From: Mercenaria mercenaria
Lineage: Eukaryota > Mollusca > Bivalvia > Venerida > Veneridae
Assembly: GCF_021730395.1 (NCBI RefSeq)
Contig: NC_069366.1
Location: 85,610,501 to 85,674,500 of the forward strand
Length of the DNA stretch: 64,000 nt
Reading direction: 5' to 3'
The position numbers were made by a program, and so were the translations under genes. Of the stretch, positions 36,401 through 48,695 are shown one piece after another. The notes under the pieces were generated by a model. That model saw nothing but the letters and a program-made list of their open reading frames with translations, did not search any database and was not told the DNA's origin. Within the stretch, counting starts at the first letter, position 1. Every line of letters begins with the position of its first letter.

Positions 36401-36892
36401 ATACGACCGAAGTGTTCTAATCACTGTGTACTAAAGGTGACATATATTCTACCTACAACACTTACATATATTAACTAGATCTTGATTTGAGTCTGGATAG
36501 CTTGATTGTATACCATTATAATATATATCTATGATTTTATGTTCATATTAAAAATGATAACATACACAAAATGTTCTATGTCCGTAGATGTAAATAAACC
36601 TGTTGCAAACTACATGTATGCATGCACATAGTTCTATATTTAATTGTTTATTAAATATCGGAACAAAAAGTCTTACAACAAGCTCTTGTCACGTAAATGC
36701 TTAGAACTTTGAAGACATGTAAAGACTTTGCTTTCTTGGTAAAAACCAACGTTCCCTACTGAGTCAACGCCAAGTCCATATGCCAAGTAATACTTCCAAG
36801 GACTGGTCATTGAGTTTCATAGATGTATCATGCTTCAAGATGAGGTACTGATTGTAGGTTCTACCTAAAAGAGATAAATGTTATTGTTATTG

Positions 36893-37910
36893 ATCGCGGC
36901 CATATTGAATAGGTGAAGTATATGCGCGCTGGGGAAAATATTTCGTGATGGACCTGTGAATTCTTTACTTATGGGTGAAACAGGTCTCATAAGCGTAAAT
37001 ACGACTAGCTTCTATTGATTATAAAACATACCGTACGATTTGTTGTGAATTAACTGTTGTTGTACTTTTAGTAGTTCAACCGCCACCCTTGTTTAAGAGC
37101 AACATTTAAAAAACACGTTTTTTTTTCATCCTCAAGTAATAAGACATAGAGCGCCTACTTCACCCGATTTACATTAGGAACATTTTCATGCGTTTTGGGC
37201 TTTATCGTATGTTTGACATGGGATTTTTGAACCGTCCAGAGATGTTGGAAATGTTTGTCTCATTGTTTATTTTTTTTTAATAAAAATGTTACTGCTTTCA
37301 TTGTCTACCACTTTTTTCCACCCTTGCCTGAAAAAACAGTAATGAGTTTGTACACTGTTCAGACAATTGTGCTCTGTTGAAATTTAACCAAACACAAGTT
37401 TACCTGCATAAACAGAAAGCATGATATGTCACCATGCGCGCCTCCAGAGGGGTTGGGGACCTGGGGTCCGGACCCCCTCTGGAAAATCTTTAAAAAAGGA
37501 AAGAAGACAAGAAGGAAAGAAAATGTTTTTCGAAAAAGGCAACATTAGGACTGCATGTAAAGTATACGCGGTTGCTGCTACATACAACCCCGACATAATT
37601 CATATTATTTATCTAAAAGAAACTAAGAATTTTACCTTCAAGAAAGCTTGATTTTATCATTTTCCCAAATTTAACAGAATAGTCCATAAAACTGTCCCAG
37701 AATGCAAAAAAAAATGAAGTGCTAAATTTCAAAATTTCCAGGGAGTGGGGGGGGGGGGGCAGGGGATCGGACCCCCTCTGAGAAAATTGGCTGTGTCCGT
37801 GCATGGTCACTATACCTGTCCAGTACAGGACATTATGGTAAACGCTTCTTTCCTGCACAAATGACAATTTCGCAACTTCTGTCCGGTTTGTACAAATTTC
37901 TGGCCGCGAT
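36893..37910. mobile_element. 1018-bp element with ATCGCGGCCA inverted ends
   Basis: ATCGCGGCCA at 36893-36902 is inverted at 37901-37910. The copy B flank at about 8455-8500 is continuous here, so this is an insertion. Internally GGGGTCCGGACCCCCTCT at about 37467 and GGATCGGACCCCCTCT at 37764 form G/C-rich repeats near a poly-G run (37748-37760). No reading frame resembles a transposase. Confidence 0.68.
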
Positions 37911-39530
37911 AAACCATTTGACTTGTATTTATATTTAAAATGATAGGCATAGTTGAATGCCGTTTAACAGTATACGCAAAACTATGTATGCGCAATTCTA
38001 TCTCCGGTGCCGCAATTTGAGCACTGGATACATTTTGGCCCATTTTTGCAATGTCTTCGCACTTCCTGTGAATTAAACATTATGTAAAATACGATAATAT
38101 AATAAAATATCTGATGTTTTATTTGCTATATTTTCCTTTTGAATGGATAGTTCATCATGAAAATAACATTTATGTACAGCATTGTGGTTCAGTATAAAAC
38201 TGCTTTCAGAATTTTCATCATCTCTCACTTGTTCTTTCTCTGTTTAAGAGGATATTTTACATGATATATATTTACATGTATACAGGTCGGACTATGAAGC
38301 CGGATTTTTGATATCCTATTCCAAAATTAAATAACACAAAGAAAAAGAAACCATTGACCGTAAATGTGTCTATGTTTCGTGCGCAAATGTTTTTATTTTA
38401 GATCAAATAATCAAAGGAAATGTGGTGCCTGAATTGCGCGAAGAGCAGCCGTGCTGATGGACTATTTAGTAGCTGCGTACTATTATATTTTACGCAGAGT
38501 GTTTAATACTGATTCAGTATTTTGTGCAATGAGGGATATTCTGGTCGATCACTATTCATATAATAACCCGTTTTGTCTCGACCGTCTCTACTAAATATGA
38601 CAAAGGATGAAAATACAAAAAAGCAAAGTAAATAGAAAATTGAAATATACCTGTTTTAAGTAATCCAGTATTTTTGAAACTAAGTGTTTTATCTTTCAAT
38701 AGATTAGAACTGAAATACTTTTAAATATGTGCAAACAATATATAGATATATCACCAACACTGTCGTCTGTTTTTAAAACTATATTGGAATTATGATAAGC
38801 CTGATGATTTCGACTACTAAACTAAGAGACCGCAGATTCGAACCCAGCGACTAACAGAAATATCTACATGTAACAAAATAAAGAACTGCTTCGTTTGAAC
38901 TTGGAATATTGTCACATCTACTCGAAATTGAACGTGGTAGGTGGAAAAAGCCAGTGAGCACCCTGTATACTAATGAAAGAAAATGTCCTTTCTGTATTAG
39001 ACTGCCTTCATCCATCAGGCTTCAGACTGGCCAAGCCTCATGACTTTTTGATATCGTGCACACGGAGAAAACATCTCGATTCAGGTGACATTTTGCCTAT
39101 ATTTTCCTTTTTACTTGACAGATTTTCGTGGACTGTGTAGCTAACGTACACACTTTCACAGTCGAGCGAAGTGTTTGAGAAAAGTTCGCAGACGTTTTAT
39201 GTGAAGGAAAGCACACATTTTGCTGTCTTCCACGCTCTTTTTCAAGTTATAAGGGCGAAGGCATGTCCATTCAATACCAATGACATAATATCATGTATTT
39301 GTATACATTAAACATCTAGCTAGAGCGATACCATGCGTCCTTTTAGATAAGAAAAGTTCATTATTTAGATCGTAGTCGGTAAATATTTATGAATGCGCTT
39401 TTACTGACTTTTATTAAGACATTTGTTTTAATACCTTGATACAGTTTATATGTAATAACAGACACTTGTAACATTAACTGAGTTTACAGACATTGTCTTG
39501 TTATACAATTATCTGGGATTTAAACTTAGT
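37911..39530. other. Flank shared by B-C and D-E intervals, up to copy E
   Basis: 37911-38963 aligns with 8480-10540 (minus the fold-back element), and 38964-39534 with the upstream regions of copies C and D (11668-11820, 18560-19030, 25600-26118). Conserved landmarks are GTGTTTGAGAAAAGT and the GATACNATGCGTCCTTTTAG box about 200 bp before each start codon. These are candidates for shared promoter elements, by conservation only. Confidence 0.5.
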
Positions 39531-39534
39531 AGCC

Positions 39535-42469
39535 ATGTTTAATGTTCTTATGGCGGAAGGATTGAAAATGATCACGTCACGTGATGGAATAGCGACAGTG
39601 CACATGACCAATGGAGAGAATCGTTTTCGATTGTCGTTTGTTAATGCATGGATGAAAATACTGGATGAAATAGAAGAGTTAGTATAAGTTAAGTTCGCTA
39701 CTACATTTAGTTTTCGGCGTGTCTTATATAATACTTCTGTTTCCAAAAGAGCGTGGTATCTTTACCAAATTTATGTTTGTATTAGAAGATTGTTGAGCAT
39801 TTACGAGTGTTTTTTTCCAGGGTATCCGCCATTCTGGAAAATGTTTCTTCGAATATTTCTTTCTAACAAAACTTATGCCAAAAGCTAATGGTAAATAATT
39901 AAAATATGACTAATAATGTACCATTTAAAAAAAATACAGATTCTTCTTGTTGCGAAAAAAATCAACCATATATTTTTTGGCTGGTGTTTGCCTAAAGTTG
40001 ATGTAAGATGTACAATGGGGTAGGGGTCGATAATTTCAAATATCTATTAAAGCAGTTCAGGTTTGGTTTTGATATTTTTCTGACTGATATTTATAATGAT
40101 AACCTACTACTACTGAAATAAAAGTTTTCAACATAGCACTTTATATCATCTAGGATGTATAAATTAAAACAAAAAGAACTAAAAATATCAAAAATTCACC
40201 AGTTTTTAAATGGGTTTTTTTCTAAATATATCTCATAGATGCACGGTGACCCCCAACATTTTTCTTTCAATACTGATATCACCTTGTATTCATTGTGAAC
40301 TGTAAGACCTGAGATCCCTGTAACATTAAGTGGGATATGATATGTTTTATAAAGTACCGGCAACATTTTTTTCAGTTTTACTTAATTTCAGAAAGGCTTA
40401 AAATGCGGGCGAAGAAAATACCCTATATAATAAAAAGGAGCTCGGTAACCTGTGCTTTGTCTGTCCTTATTTGTCTGAGAAACTAACGTTCTTCAAGCTC
40501 ACAGAAAATGAGAAAACTTCTTAACTGCAGAAAAAATGATCCAACATCCTTAAATGGGAAGTCACATATTCGGCAGATTCGAGTATATCTGAGTTTTCTT
40601 TGTGATATGGGAAAAAGGTGCAACTATGGGTCTCACATTTTATGATGTGTCTTAATTAAATTCTCAAGTGTTTACCTTAAATATGGTCTTTTTATTTATT
40701 ACTGACAACTGTCTTCAAGAAAATATAAGTTAAAGCCGTCAGAAAATCCTGAGGCCGCATAGAACGCATCCATGAAATTTACCTTATCGGTTAGATTGAG
40801 TTTGCTATTGAGAGGTTATGCATGGCACTGAAAGAACTCCATAATTTAAAAGAACCAGAAAATATAACAGCGCCGAGTCCTAAAACGGGGAGATATTTTT
40901 ATGGCTGCTTGACTAACTACTGTGTCCCAGTTCTGTAGTAATTTGAATCATTAAACATTAAAACCATTGAACTGTTATAACACTATTTTTATTTGATTTT
41001 AACATCGTTTTCGTTTAATTTTTATTTATCATTGATATGTTCCTATCTTTAATTAATTTCACATTTTTGTAACTAACTTATTATTCATTTTTATTTTTAT
41101 TTTGAAAAAAAGTAATGTTCTGAAGTTGTTTAGAGAATCCTTTTCTTTGGCCGTTGTCAATTACTATAGAATTCTTTTTAGGAACAATGATATAAAAGGA
41201 GTAATAATAACAGGTAATGAGAAATACTTCAGTCTGGGTCTCGATGTCGCTTATTTTAACACACAGACTGCAGAGTATGTGGACCAAACGAGAAACAGCC
41301 TAGCAAAGTTCTACAGACGACTTACTCTGTTGCCGGTGCCAACTGTTGCCGCCATTAATGGTATGTGTTCTTATCTATCAGGGTATTTTGTGACTACACT
41401 TAAGTTTTAGATCATACATTAATGTTATCAATCTGTTTAATACATGCATTTTGATAAAAATGAACAATATGGAAGTTTAAAGATTTTAATTAAACTGACA
41501 AATTGTTTAGGCTTTATACAACTATTTTACATTATTATAACATCTTATAACATAGTATCAAAATGTATATCGACATTTCAGGTCACTGTTTTGGTGCTGG
41601 TGCGTTCCTTGCATTAGCATGTGACTACAGAGTGATGCAATCAGATCGAGGCTGGCTGTGCTGGCCGGAAGTTGCACTTAACATGCGCATTCGTCCACAT
41701 AGTATACATTTATTACGGTGCGGTAACATTCAAAGTTTCAATAACATTTAAAATTATTCGTTTCATTCATTCAAGCTGTTAGTTCTAACATTTATTTATT
41801 TTGATCATTGATATATTGATTATATTTTCAGTAAGTTAAACAGGATTTTTAGGTTAAATGTCATTTATTCCAATTTTTCCTTTTTTCTTTGTTTCTTCTT
41901 TAAAACGGTCACTTGACACCTTGTTTTCGTATCTTAGAAAATAAAAACACGAAAACCGTTTTATTTCATGCATAATGCTTTCCAGCAGTAGAAAGTATGA
42001 AACTAATATATATTCTTTGGAGTTCTTGAACAGTACTTTTAATAACACCTTGCTTTATTGCTTAGTACAACTTCATGAAGAGATCTACTAGTATTTCCGC
42101 CATTTTGCTTACTTTAAATGGCATACATCTATGACGAGGCATATTATCATATACTTTTTGTATCAGTATGTGTAAAGAAACAAAATCTGAAACACGTTTT
42201 TTATGTCTTTTTTCAGCCTTAAGTTTCCAGTAGGAAAAGCAATACGAGATGCGGTAATACTGGGAAAACAGCTTACTGCACGAGATTCACATGATCTGCA
42301 GTTAGTTGACATAGTTTCACCGCAGGAGAGTTTAAACGATGACGCTACAAAACTGCTTCATGACGTTCTTGGCAAAAACGGTATTGACAGACAATCATTG
42401 AAGCAGATGAAAGCTGACATTTACGATTTCCCTGGCCATCTTTATGCCGACAATACAGCAAAACTGTAG
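39535..42469 (+). CDS. Peroxisomal delta3,delta2-enoyl-CoA isomerase-like copy E, intact
   Basis: Exons 39535-39677, 41182-41360, 41582-41717 and 42217-42469 give an unbroken 236-residue protein starting MFNVLMAEGLK. The crotonase hallmarks are complete: NEKYFSLGLD in exon 2, AAINGHCFGAG over the exon 2/3 join, DYRVMQSDRGWLCWPEV in exon 3 with the presumed catalytic Glu, and the C-terminal helices in exon 4. It ends NTAKL, a peroxisomal PTS1. The expected role is isomerising 3-enoyl-CoA to trans-2-enoyl-CoA in peroxisomal beta-oxidation of unsaturated fatty acids. The first donor is GTTAGT and the third GTGCGG, both weak but GT. Introns are the least loaded with repeats of the four copies. 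Closest relative is copy C. It is the best candidate for the working gene of the pair. Confidence 0.87.
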
Positions 42470-42632
42470 TTTAGGTTCAACAGTGCAATTTTTTTGTCCT
42501 TCGTTTTTACACCGTCCAGCGGTGGACTTTGTGAGAATATGTGTTTAATTAATAGCAACGACCGACATCTACTTGGAGCGTAGCATACCTATTTTCTTGC
42601 ACACCGGACTGGCGTTTCCGGTGATTTTACCC

Positions 42633-43326
42633 TTGCCGGTGTAATGAAGTATTTCGACCCCAATAGAATAACGACCCCCGGTCATTGTTCTATAGAAAAT
42701 GTGACTCCTTTCCTGTAAAATATTGACTCCCCTTATAAAAAACTGACTCCCTTTGAAAACTCTATAGAATAACGACCCCCCGGTCATTATTCTATAGAAA
42801 AACTGACCCCTCCAAGTAAAATACTGACTCCCTAAAGATGACTACCTTCGAATATCAAAGAATAACGACCCGGTTATTATTCTATAGAAAAAGTGACTCC
42901 TTCCATGTAAAATACTCACTGCCGAAATTACTACATTCGAACTCTCATACAATATCGATTCCCGGACATTATTCTATTTAAAAAGGTTACTCTTTCCGTG
43001 TAAAACACCCGCTCCTAAAAAGACTTTCGACGATAATATCTATTAAAAAGTGATCCCCACCAAACCTAACGGACAATTTTACTAGCTCTACAACTCTAAT
43101 ACCCTCCATTGCGAATAGTTAACATTTTGATTGTACTACTACTACTGGTGCCGCTACTTCTATTGCTATTACTACATGTACTTCTTCTTCTACTACTACT
43201 ACTACTACTACTTCTACTACTACTACTACAACTGCTACTACTGATACTACTATACCTGCTTCCACTAATACGTCTTGTATATCTACCTCTCCTTCTCCTG
43301 CTGCTGTTGTTGCTGTCACTTATTCC

Positions 43327-43372
<46 letters not shown>

Positions 43373-43389
43373 CTGCCTCTGCCACTGCA

Positions 43390-43420
<31 letters not shown>

Positions 43421-43937
43421 TCTATTGTTGCCGCTACCGTACTTTACTGCCACTGCTAAGTATTGCAACTTCTATTAATACTAAGTTCTATGCTAGCAGT
43501 TTCTTGTGCAGTTTTCTTCTGAAGAATTACTTTATACCGAAGTTTGCAGAGATTATTGACACTGGTGTGTTTTGTGAACGTATTGTGAATTGTTATTTTC
43601 CTGAAAAAAAATATCTGGGGCTAATGGTCAAACGAAGGACTGACGGACGGACGGACAAGGGCAAATCTATATGCTCCCCTCCCCCGAGTGGGGGCATAAA
43701 ATGCAGCAATTAGGCCTTAGATACATGAGTTATCACTAAATTTGACCAAATGACCGGGTGTCGTTTTTTTTATGGGAGTCAATATTCTTCGTGAGGTTCA
43801 GTTTACTTCACGTGGAGGAGTCATAGTACTATGCTCTGGAGGTCATAATACTATGACCGGGGGGTCACTTTTTCTATAGAATAATGACCGGGGGGTCATT
43901 ATTCTATGGGGGTCGAAATACTTAATTACACCGGCAA
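42633..43937. mobile_element. 1.3-kb inverted-repeat element with four palindromic subterminal units
   Basis: The ends share TTGCCGGTGTAAT and AGTATTTCGACCCC, inverted at 43908-43937. The left side has four units about 95 bp apart (starting near 42664, 42763, 42858, 42950), each centred on a palindrome of the type AGAATAACGACC..GGTCATTATTCT; the right side has the same motif inverted. The interior is (CTA)n/(CTG)n and a dispersed tail (43620-43700) also seen at 6810-6870. It has no transposase. It interrupts the 3' flank of copy E. Confidence 0.7.
43134..43425. repeat. (CTA)n/(CTG)n trinucleotide tracts
   Basis: Imperfect CTA repeats, then about 15 CTG (43328-43370), then ACT repeats (43389-43418). 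Leu-, Cys- or Val-rich open frames through it on both strands are artefacts of the repeat. Confidence 0.9.
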
Positions 43938-45520
43938 AACCCATCTGGCACCCCCATGCCAGATGACTCTCGCGCTGTTAATGACAACTAGTGGTTCATG
44001 CATTGATACTATATTGATTACGTAAAAATACGAAAAAAGCAGGTACCTTGATAGTTTCTCTCCGTTCCTTATAGTATAGTATAATATATTTCTCGATTCA
44101 AAATACGTTAGTTTACCGTAAGAACATAACGTTACGCTACAAACGATAAAACTAAAGTGGAACTTTGTTATTGTGCGTAACGCAAAACATCATGACGTCA
44201 CTTCTGTTTACGGACGTTAATTTCCCGCGCTCTACTATAAGAAAGAGTGCTACAAAGAAAGTATTTCTACCTGTTATTTGTAAAATACGGTATGCAAGAA
44301 AAATAATCTGCCAGAATAAAATGATAACATGTATACGATATGCAAGAAAAAATGTCAGTCATGTGTTTACGAAAATCGGATGGAAATATCCTTCCCTCGG
44401 CCACCTGAGCATGGGCGGTAATTCGGCAAGCCTCATTACCGCCCAATGCGCAGGTGCCCTCGGGACGGATATCTCTATCCGATTCGTAAACACATGACAG
44501 ATATTATTAATCTACAATGTTATCACACAATTGTGTTTAGAAATAACTATATTTAGTCAATATTGTTTTTAGGTTATCACATGGCTTTTTGTGGCATTTT
44601 TTTTGTGATACATAAGCATTTCATTCTTTTTATTATGCTCTGTAAAGTAAGTGTATGTACACGGCAGATATAACCTATGGTTTGTACCTACCAAAGGATT
44701 TTGCGTTGCTGATAATGCAGATTTGCGACTGAATTGTTACTCCAGCAATATAAATAAGCGTCTTTATTTTATGGATACAAAAGGAAAAATTGACACAGAT
44801 TTCAAACGTAATTAGATGACTGACTGCTAACAAAGGTGTCGTCTGTAAAAGATATCCAATGGGCATCTTTTACTGGAATATTTTATTTCAAATGTATAAA
44901 ATCCTCATCTATTGTATTTATCTGTACTAAATACATATATGCTACGTTCATATTCAAATGGCATGCAATAACAGTTGATCAAAAAATATCCAGTTTTATA
45001 ATGGCAATACACATTCATACTGTATTTATTTAAACATGTATATACTGTGTACTATTTTAAACCCACAGTTCGTTTTCGTAAACGTCATGTTTGTAAACAT
45101 TAAAGATTGCGTTTTGTAACCTTAACTCAGGGTTCCATAATTTAATGTGTCCTGTATAAGAAAAACGTGAGTTCAAGCTAAAACAAAACAAAGTAGAAAG
45201 GTCATTTTGCAAGTAGAGAAAATTTGGTTTGAAAACGTGTAAACATGTATTACCTAGTAAATGAACTTGTTGATTTATGTTTACATATTAACTATATGGT
45301 TGACCATGTTTTTGAATTACCCTATCCTGTATTAACGAAATATTCGTTCCTAGTCTTGAGTTTATTGTCAATTTTAATTCCACTGCCCCAAAGGCAAAGA
45401 GAGTATGGTAGTGGTCTCCGTCTGTTAGATTGCACTTCCTTTTGACAGTCTCTGTCATTGTGTGAAGTGTTGACAAAATCCCTTCAATTGTGTTAGAGAT
45501 ATGTACCGTATAAAATGTGC
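43938..45520. other. Intergenic downstream of copy E
   Basis: No gene is recognised. 44695-44825 and 45330-45480 are homologous to the 3' flank of copy C (22028-22150, 22196-22340), marking the right edge of the duplicated block. A hairpin lies at 44358-44497. Confidence 0.5.
44358..44497. repeat. 140-bp hairpin-forming inverted repeat
   Basis: GTCATGTGTTTACGAA at the left is inverted at the right (44482-44497). The arms continue with GGATGGAAATATCC / GGATAGAGATATCC and GGGCGGTAAT, around a 12-bp loop (TCGGCAAGCCTC). It is imperfect but continuous over about 64 bp per arm and GC-rich against an AT-rich background. Confidence 0.75.
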
Positions 45521-45521
45521 A

Positions 45522-46318
45522 ATCTATCTATCTATCTATCTTTCTATGGTTACTGCCTCACGCCTCTTGCGAGTATGATGGGCAGGGTGCACGCCGGGTA
45601 TTAGTGAAGAATAAAAGTAAAAATGGAAGAAGTCTTCCAAGCATAGTGAAACTATGAGACAAAGCATGATTGTTAAAATGTTAAAAACAGTAATAGAGTA
45701 AAAGAAGTTTAAAAACAACTGCTATATTTAATACTGGAACAGGGCCACTGCCTGCTTGAAGGATTCAAGATCAGACAGAGTCGCAATATGCGGGGGTAAC
45801 CTGTTCCACAGAACTGTGGTGTGAGGGAAAAGAGGTCCGAGTTGACATCTGACTGTGCGTCGCTGGACCATTTTCAGCTTATGTATGTTAATCTGTGTTG
45901 GAGGGGGGAGGGGGGCGGGACCATATAGATGAGGCGTATTCTAATTGTGGTCTGACCAGTGTTTTGTATGATAGTGATTTGACGTTTTCGTGATTTGATG
46001 GATGTTGCGTTTAAGGAAACCTAGTGTACTGTTTGCATTTGTTGTTATTCTGTTGATATGTGTGTTCCAGTTGAGGTCGTGGCTATGTCGACACCAAGGT
46101 ATTTTGCATCCTTAACTGGGGACAGTGTTTGACCATGTAGCTTATAGGGGAACTGGATGGGCTTTCTGCTACGTGCGATGTGAAGGACCTGGCACTTGCT
46201 GGAGTTAAATTCCAGGTCCCACATTTTTCCCCAAGTTTCTAAGTTTAGTAGATCATTTTGTAACCTTTGACAATCTGTGAGGAAGGAAACTGCAAGGTAC
46301 ACGGCTGTGTCAAGACTG
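45522..46318 (-). mobile_element. 5'-truncated CR1/Jockey-type LINE, 3' end
   Basis: Minus-strand C-terminal part of a non-LTR reverse transcriptase: DTAVYLAVS (just after the FADD motif) at the left edge of the reading frame near 46300, QNDLLNLETWGKMWDLEFNS, KDAKYLGVDI, and in another frame further on LVRPQLEYASSIWS (about 45925-45970). The element starts abruptly in RT motif C, typical 5' truncation, and ends in an (AGAT)n tail on its own strand (45522-45546). It is frame-shifted and non-functional. Confidence 0.78.
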
Positions 46319-46345
46319 CACAACCAAGATAAGGAAGGGGATGTA

Positions 46346-47740
46346 CTTTTCTAACGAATTTTGACTGTGTTAGTCTTTGTCAATTATAGTTCAGTAGTAC
46401 TTATATTAATGTCATTCCATAAGAAAAGCCTGAATTACTTAATTTATACTTACGTTAAGAATAACTCCATCTCTGATGTGCAACCAGAATATGAGAATGA
46501 AATTTTAAAAGTACCGGCAGTGGTAATCTTACTTGTATTAATCAGTCAGTGAGCATGAGTATGTGTAGGTGAGAAGTTACTTGAAGAAAACAATTTCTTG
46601 ACAAATACCTGATTAACTACCTTTAAAAATGATTACCAACTTTTGAATGTGGATAACGTGATGGACCTGAATATGTACTTTTATCATTATGTAATAATTT
46701 ACTTTAAGCATGTTGTAAAACTGAATCTACATTATACACTGTATGCACGGAAGGTAAGGTTATATGTGCAATATACAATTGCAAGTTCATGGTTTTATAT
46801 TGTGTATCTTTTGTACATGGAGAAATGACATACCTGACTAATGTAAAAATATCGTGCTATTGAGTATTGCATGTAATTGCCATCTGTAATTGTATAAATT
46901 CGGCACCCTGACCATTCTGAATTCACATGTTGTGAGCAACTCTATTAATATTACTATGTTCATAGATTTGCACGTACGCATACACGTAAACGAATGAAAT
47001 CATAGCCTCACTATAACTGTAGAGCTTCTAACATACTATAACCGAACATTCATTTATAAACATTCTTATATGCTTGTCTCTGTTAAAACACTCTTACGCT
47101 AGAATGACGTCGCGTTTACGTGCGGTGACGTCAAAGTTTTTGTTGCGACCAAGAAAGAGCGCTTCTATATTTTATCTACTGTTTTAGATTAAGGGCATAT
47201 TAGAATCGAAATAATTGATTGCAAAAGAGTGTTTTAACACTATCTATTATACACTCGGACGGTAATACGTCGTACAAATAATTTCACTCGGGCTGCGCCC
47301 TCGTGCAATTATTACGCCCAACGTTTAACCGCCCATCGTGCATAAATAGTGTTAAAGCATTCTTTTGCTATAAATTATTTCTTAAATAAGTAAAAAAAAT
47401 GGCTGCAGAACTTGAGTACATTATGGATGCTTGAAAGACCTGTCAAAACATCTATGATATGATGTTTTCAGCAAAATGTCTACCTTTGACGTAAACCATG
47501 TAGTTTATGTAGAAGAAGCTTTTTTTTTAATTTTTATGTAAATGTATAATATAGTGATAAGGGCCCAATATTTTATACTAATGGAAAAAAAATATTTTAA
47601 TAAAAAGATCCTTTGGCAGTATAGAATGCAAACAAGCAAAATAATAGCAGACTCGGTTTGACTGAGTCTGTTCATGTGAGGTAATGAAATGTGCAACATA
47701 GCACCTAAAGGACCAGAAAATATAACAATACTGAAGATAA
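46346..47740. other. Intergenic, no gene seen; one fold-back repeat
   Basis: AT-rich without recognisable exons. At 47083-47365 GTTAAAACACTCTTACGC and GCAAAAGAGTGTTTTAAC are inverted to each other, and CACTCGGGCTGCGCCCTCGTG forms a GC hairpin at about 47288; this looks like a small fold-back repeat. At 47615-47700 lies a short repeat also present at 50545-50625. Confidence 0.5.
47615..47700. repeat. Short dispersed repeat, copy 1
   Basis: AGCAGACTCGGTTTGACTGA and then GGTAATGAAATGTGCAACA match 50545-50625 (AGCAGACTCGATTTAGCTGA and GGCAATGAAATGTACAACA). The core GACTCGGTTTGACTGAGTC is an inverted repeat. Confidence 0.7.
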
Positions 47741-47747
47741 TATTTAA

Positions 47748-47923
47748 CCCTTACCCTGCTATGTTTCTTAAATGGACTTGTCCATAATTCAATATGGGCA
47801 GTACCATTTATTATTCAAAGGGGTGTTCACTGAAAACTTACTGACTGAATAGCGGATGTGCAGGCTAATCTTGGTCTGCACTGGTCGCAAAGGCAGAATA
47901 ACCTGCCACCAGCAGGCTAAGGG
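47748..47923. mobile_element. piggyBac-type MITE, 176 bp
   Basis: TTAA-flanked (47744-47747, 47924-47927) with ends CCCTTACCCTGC and GCAGGCTAAGGG, so the termini are a good inverted repeat. The body matches the copies at 27660 and 34392. Confidence 0.85.
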
Positions 47924-48695
47924 TTAAACATTTCAGTGATATATTGCCATGTATCAGCTATGTAGAGCCAGTGAGCAACTAGTCAGTAACCATTGCTTGC
48001 TTGACGTAGGAAGCTGACAACAAGAAAACCGAGTCCACATATTGAACATTTTAAGAGTTATTTTCAATAGCCTCAAGTATAGATTAGATAAACATCTGGT
48101 CAGAATTCCTATGGGGTACATTAAGTTCAGTCATAAAATAGAAAGTCACATTCTTCATCAAAAGGAACTCCATGTTTTAGTAGTTTTATTATTAAGTAAA
48201 ATGTCCTTTTTTTCACTTCTATATAGAGAATCTGACCACTATCAATAAATGGCCGGGGAAATATTGTTCGGATCGTCTTTTCCCTCTTCACATAATTGTC
48301 ATTTTGAGTTACATTTTGATAAACAAAAAAGAAAAAGTATTTTTCTCGTCCTTTACTCAACGTACACCTTTTCAATTTTATGACCCTCTGGTTTTTCGAC
48401 ATACAGATATTATAAATGACATGTATATTACCAGTTATGACACATAAAAACTCGTATAGTACATATATGTTGGAAAGAAACAATCAACGGAGTTACCTGT
48501 GAAACAGACCTCAAAATGAAGAAAATCATATTGGTTTTAGTGTCAAATCACAATTTACAATTTTTTAATCAAACATTACCATATGCTATTTTCAGCTAAA
48601 TGTAAAACAATTTGATGCAACAATGTTCCACAGGAGACAGTTACTTAACATTTCTTAAAGCACCATATCTGTTGCATACTGTAGGCACTCTTTGT

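Noticed and set aside
43109-43478. Leu-rich, Val-rich and Cys-rich open frames over about 350 bp
   Set aside because: They are translations of the (CTA)n/(CTG)n microsatellite inside a MITE; no initiation context, no domain.
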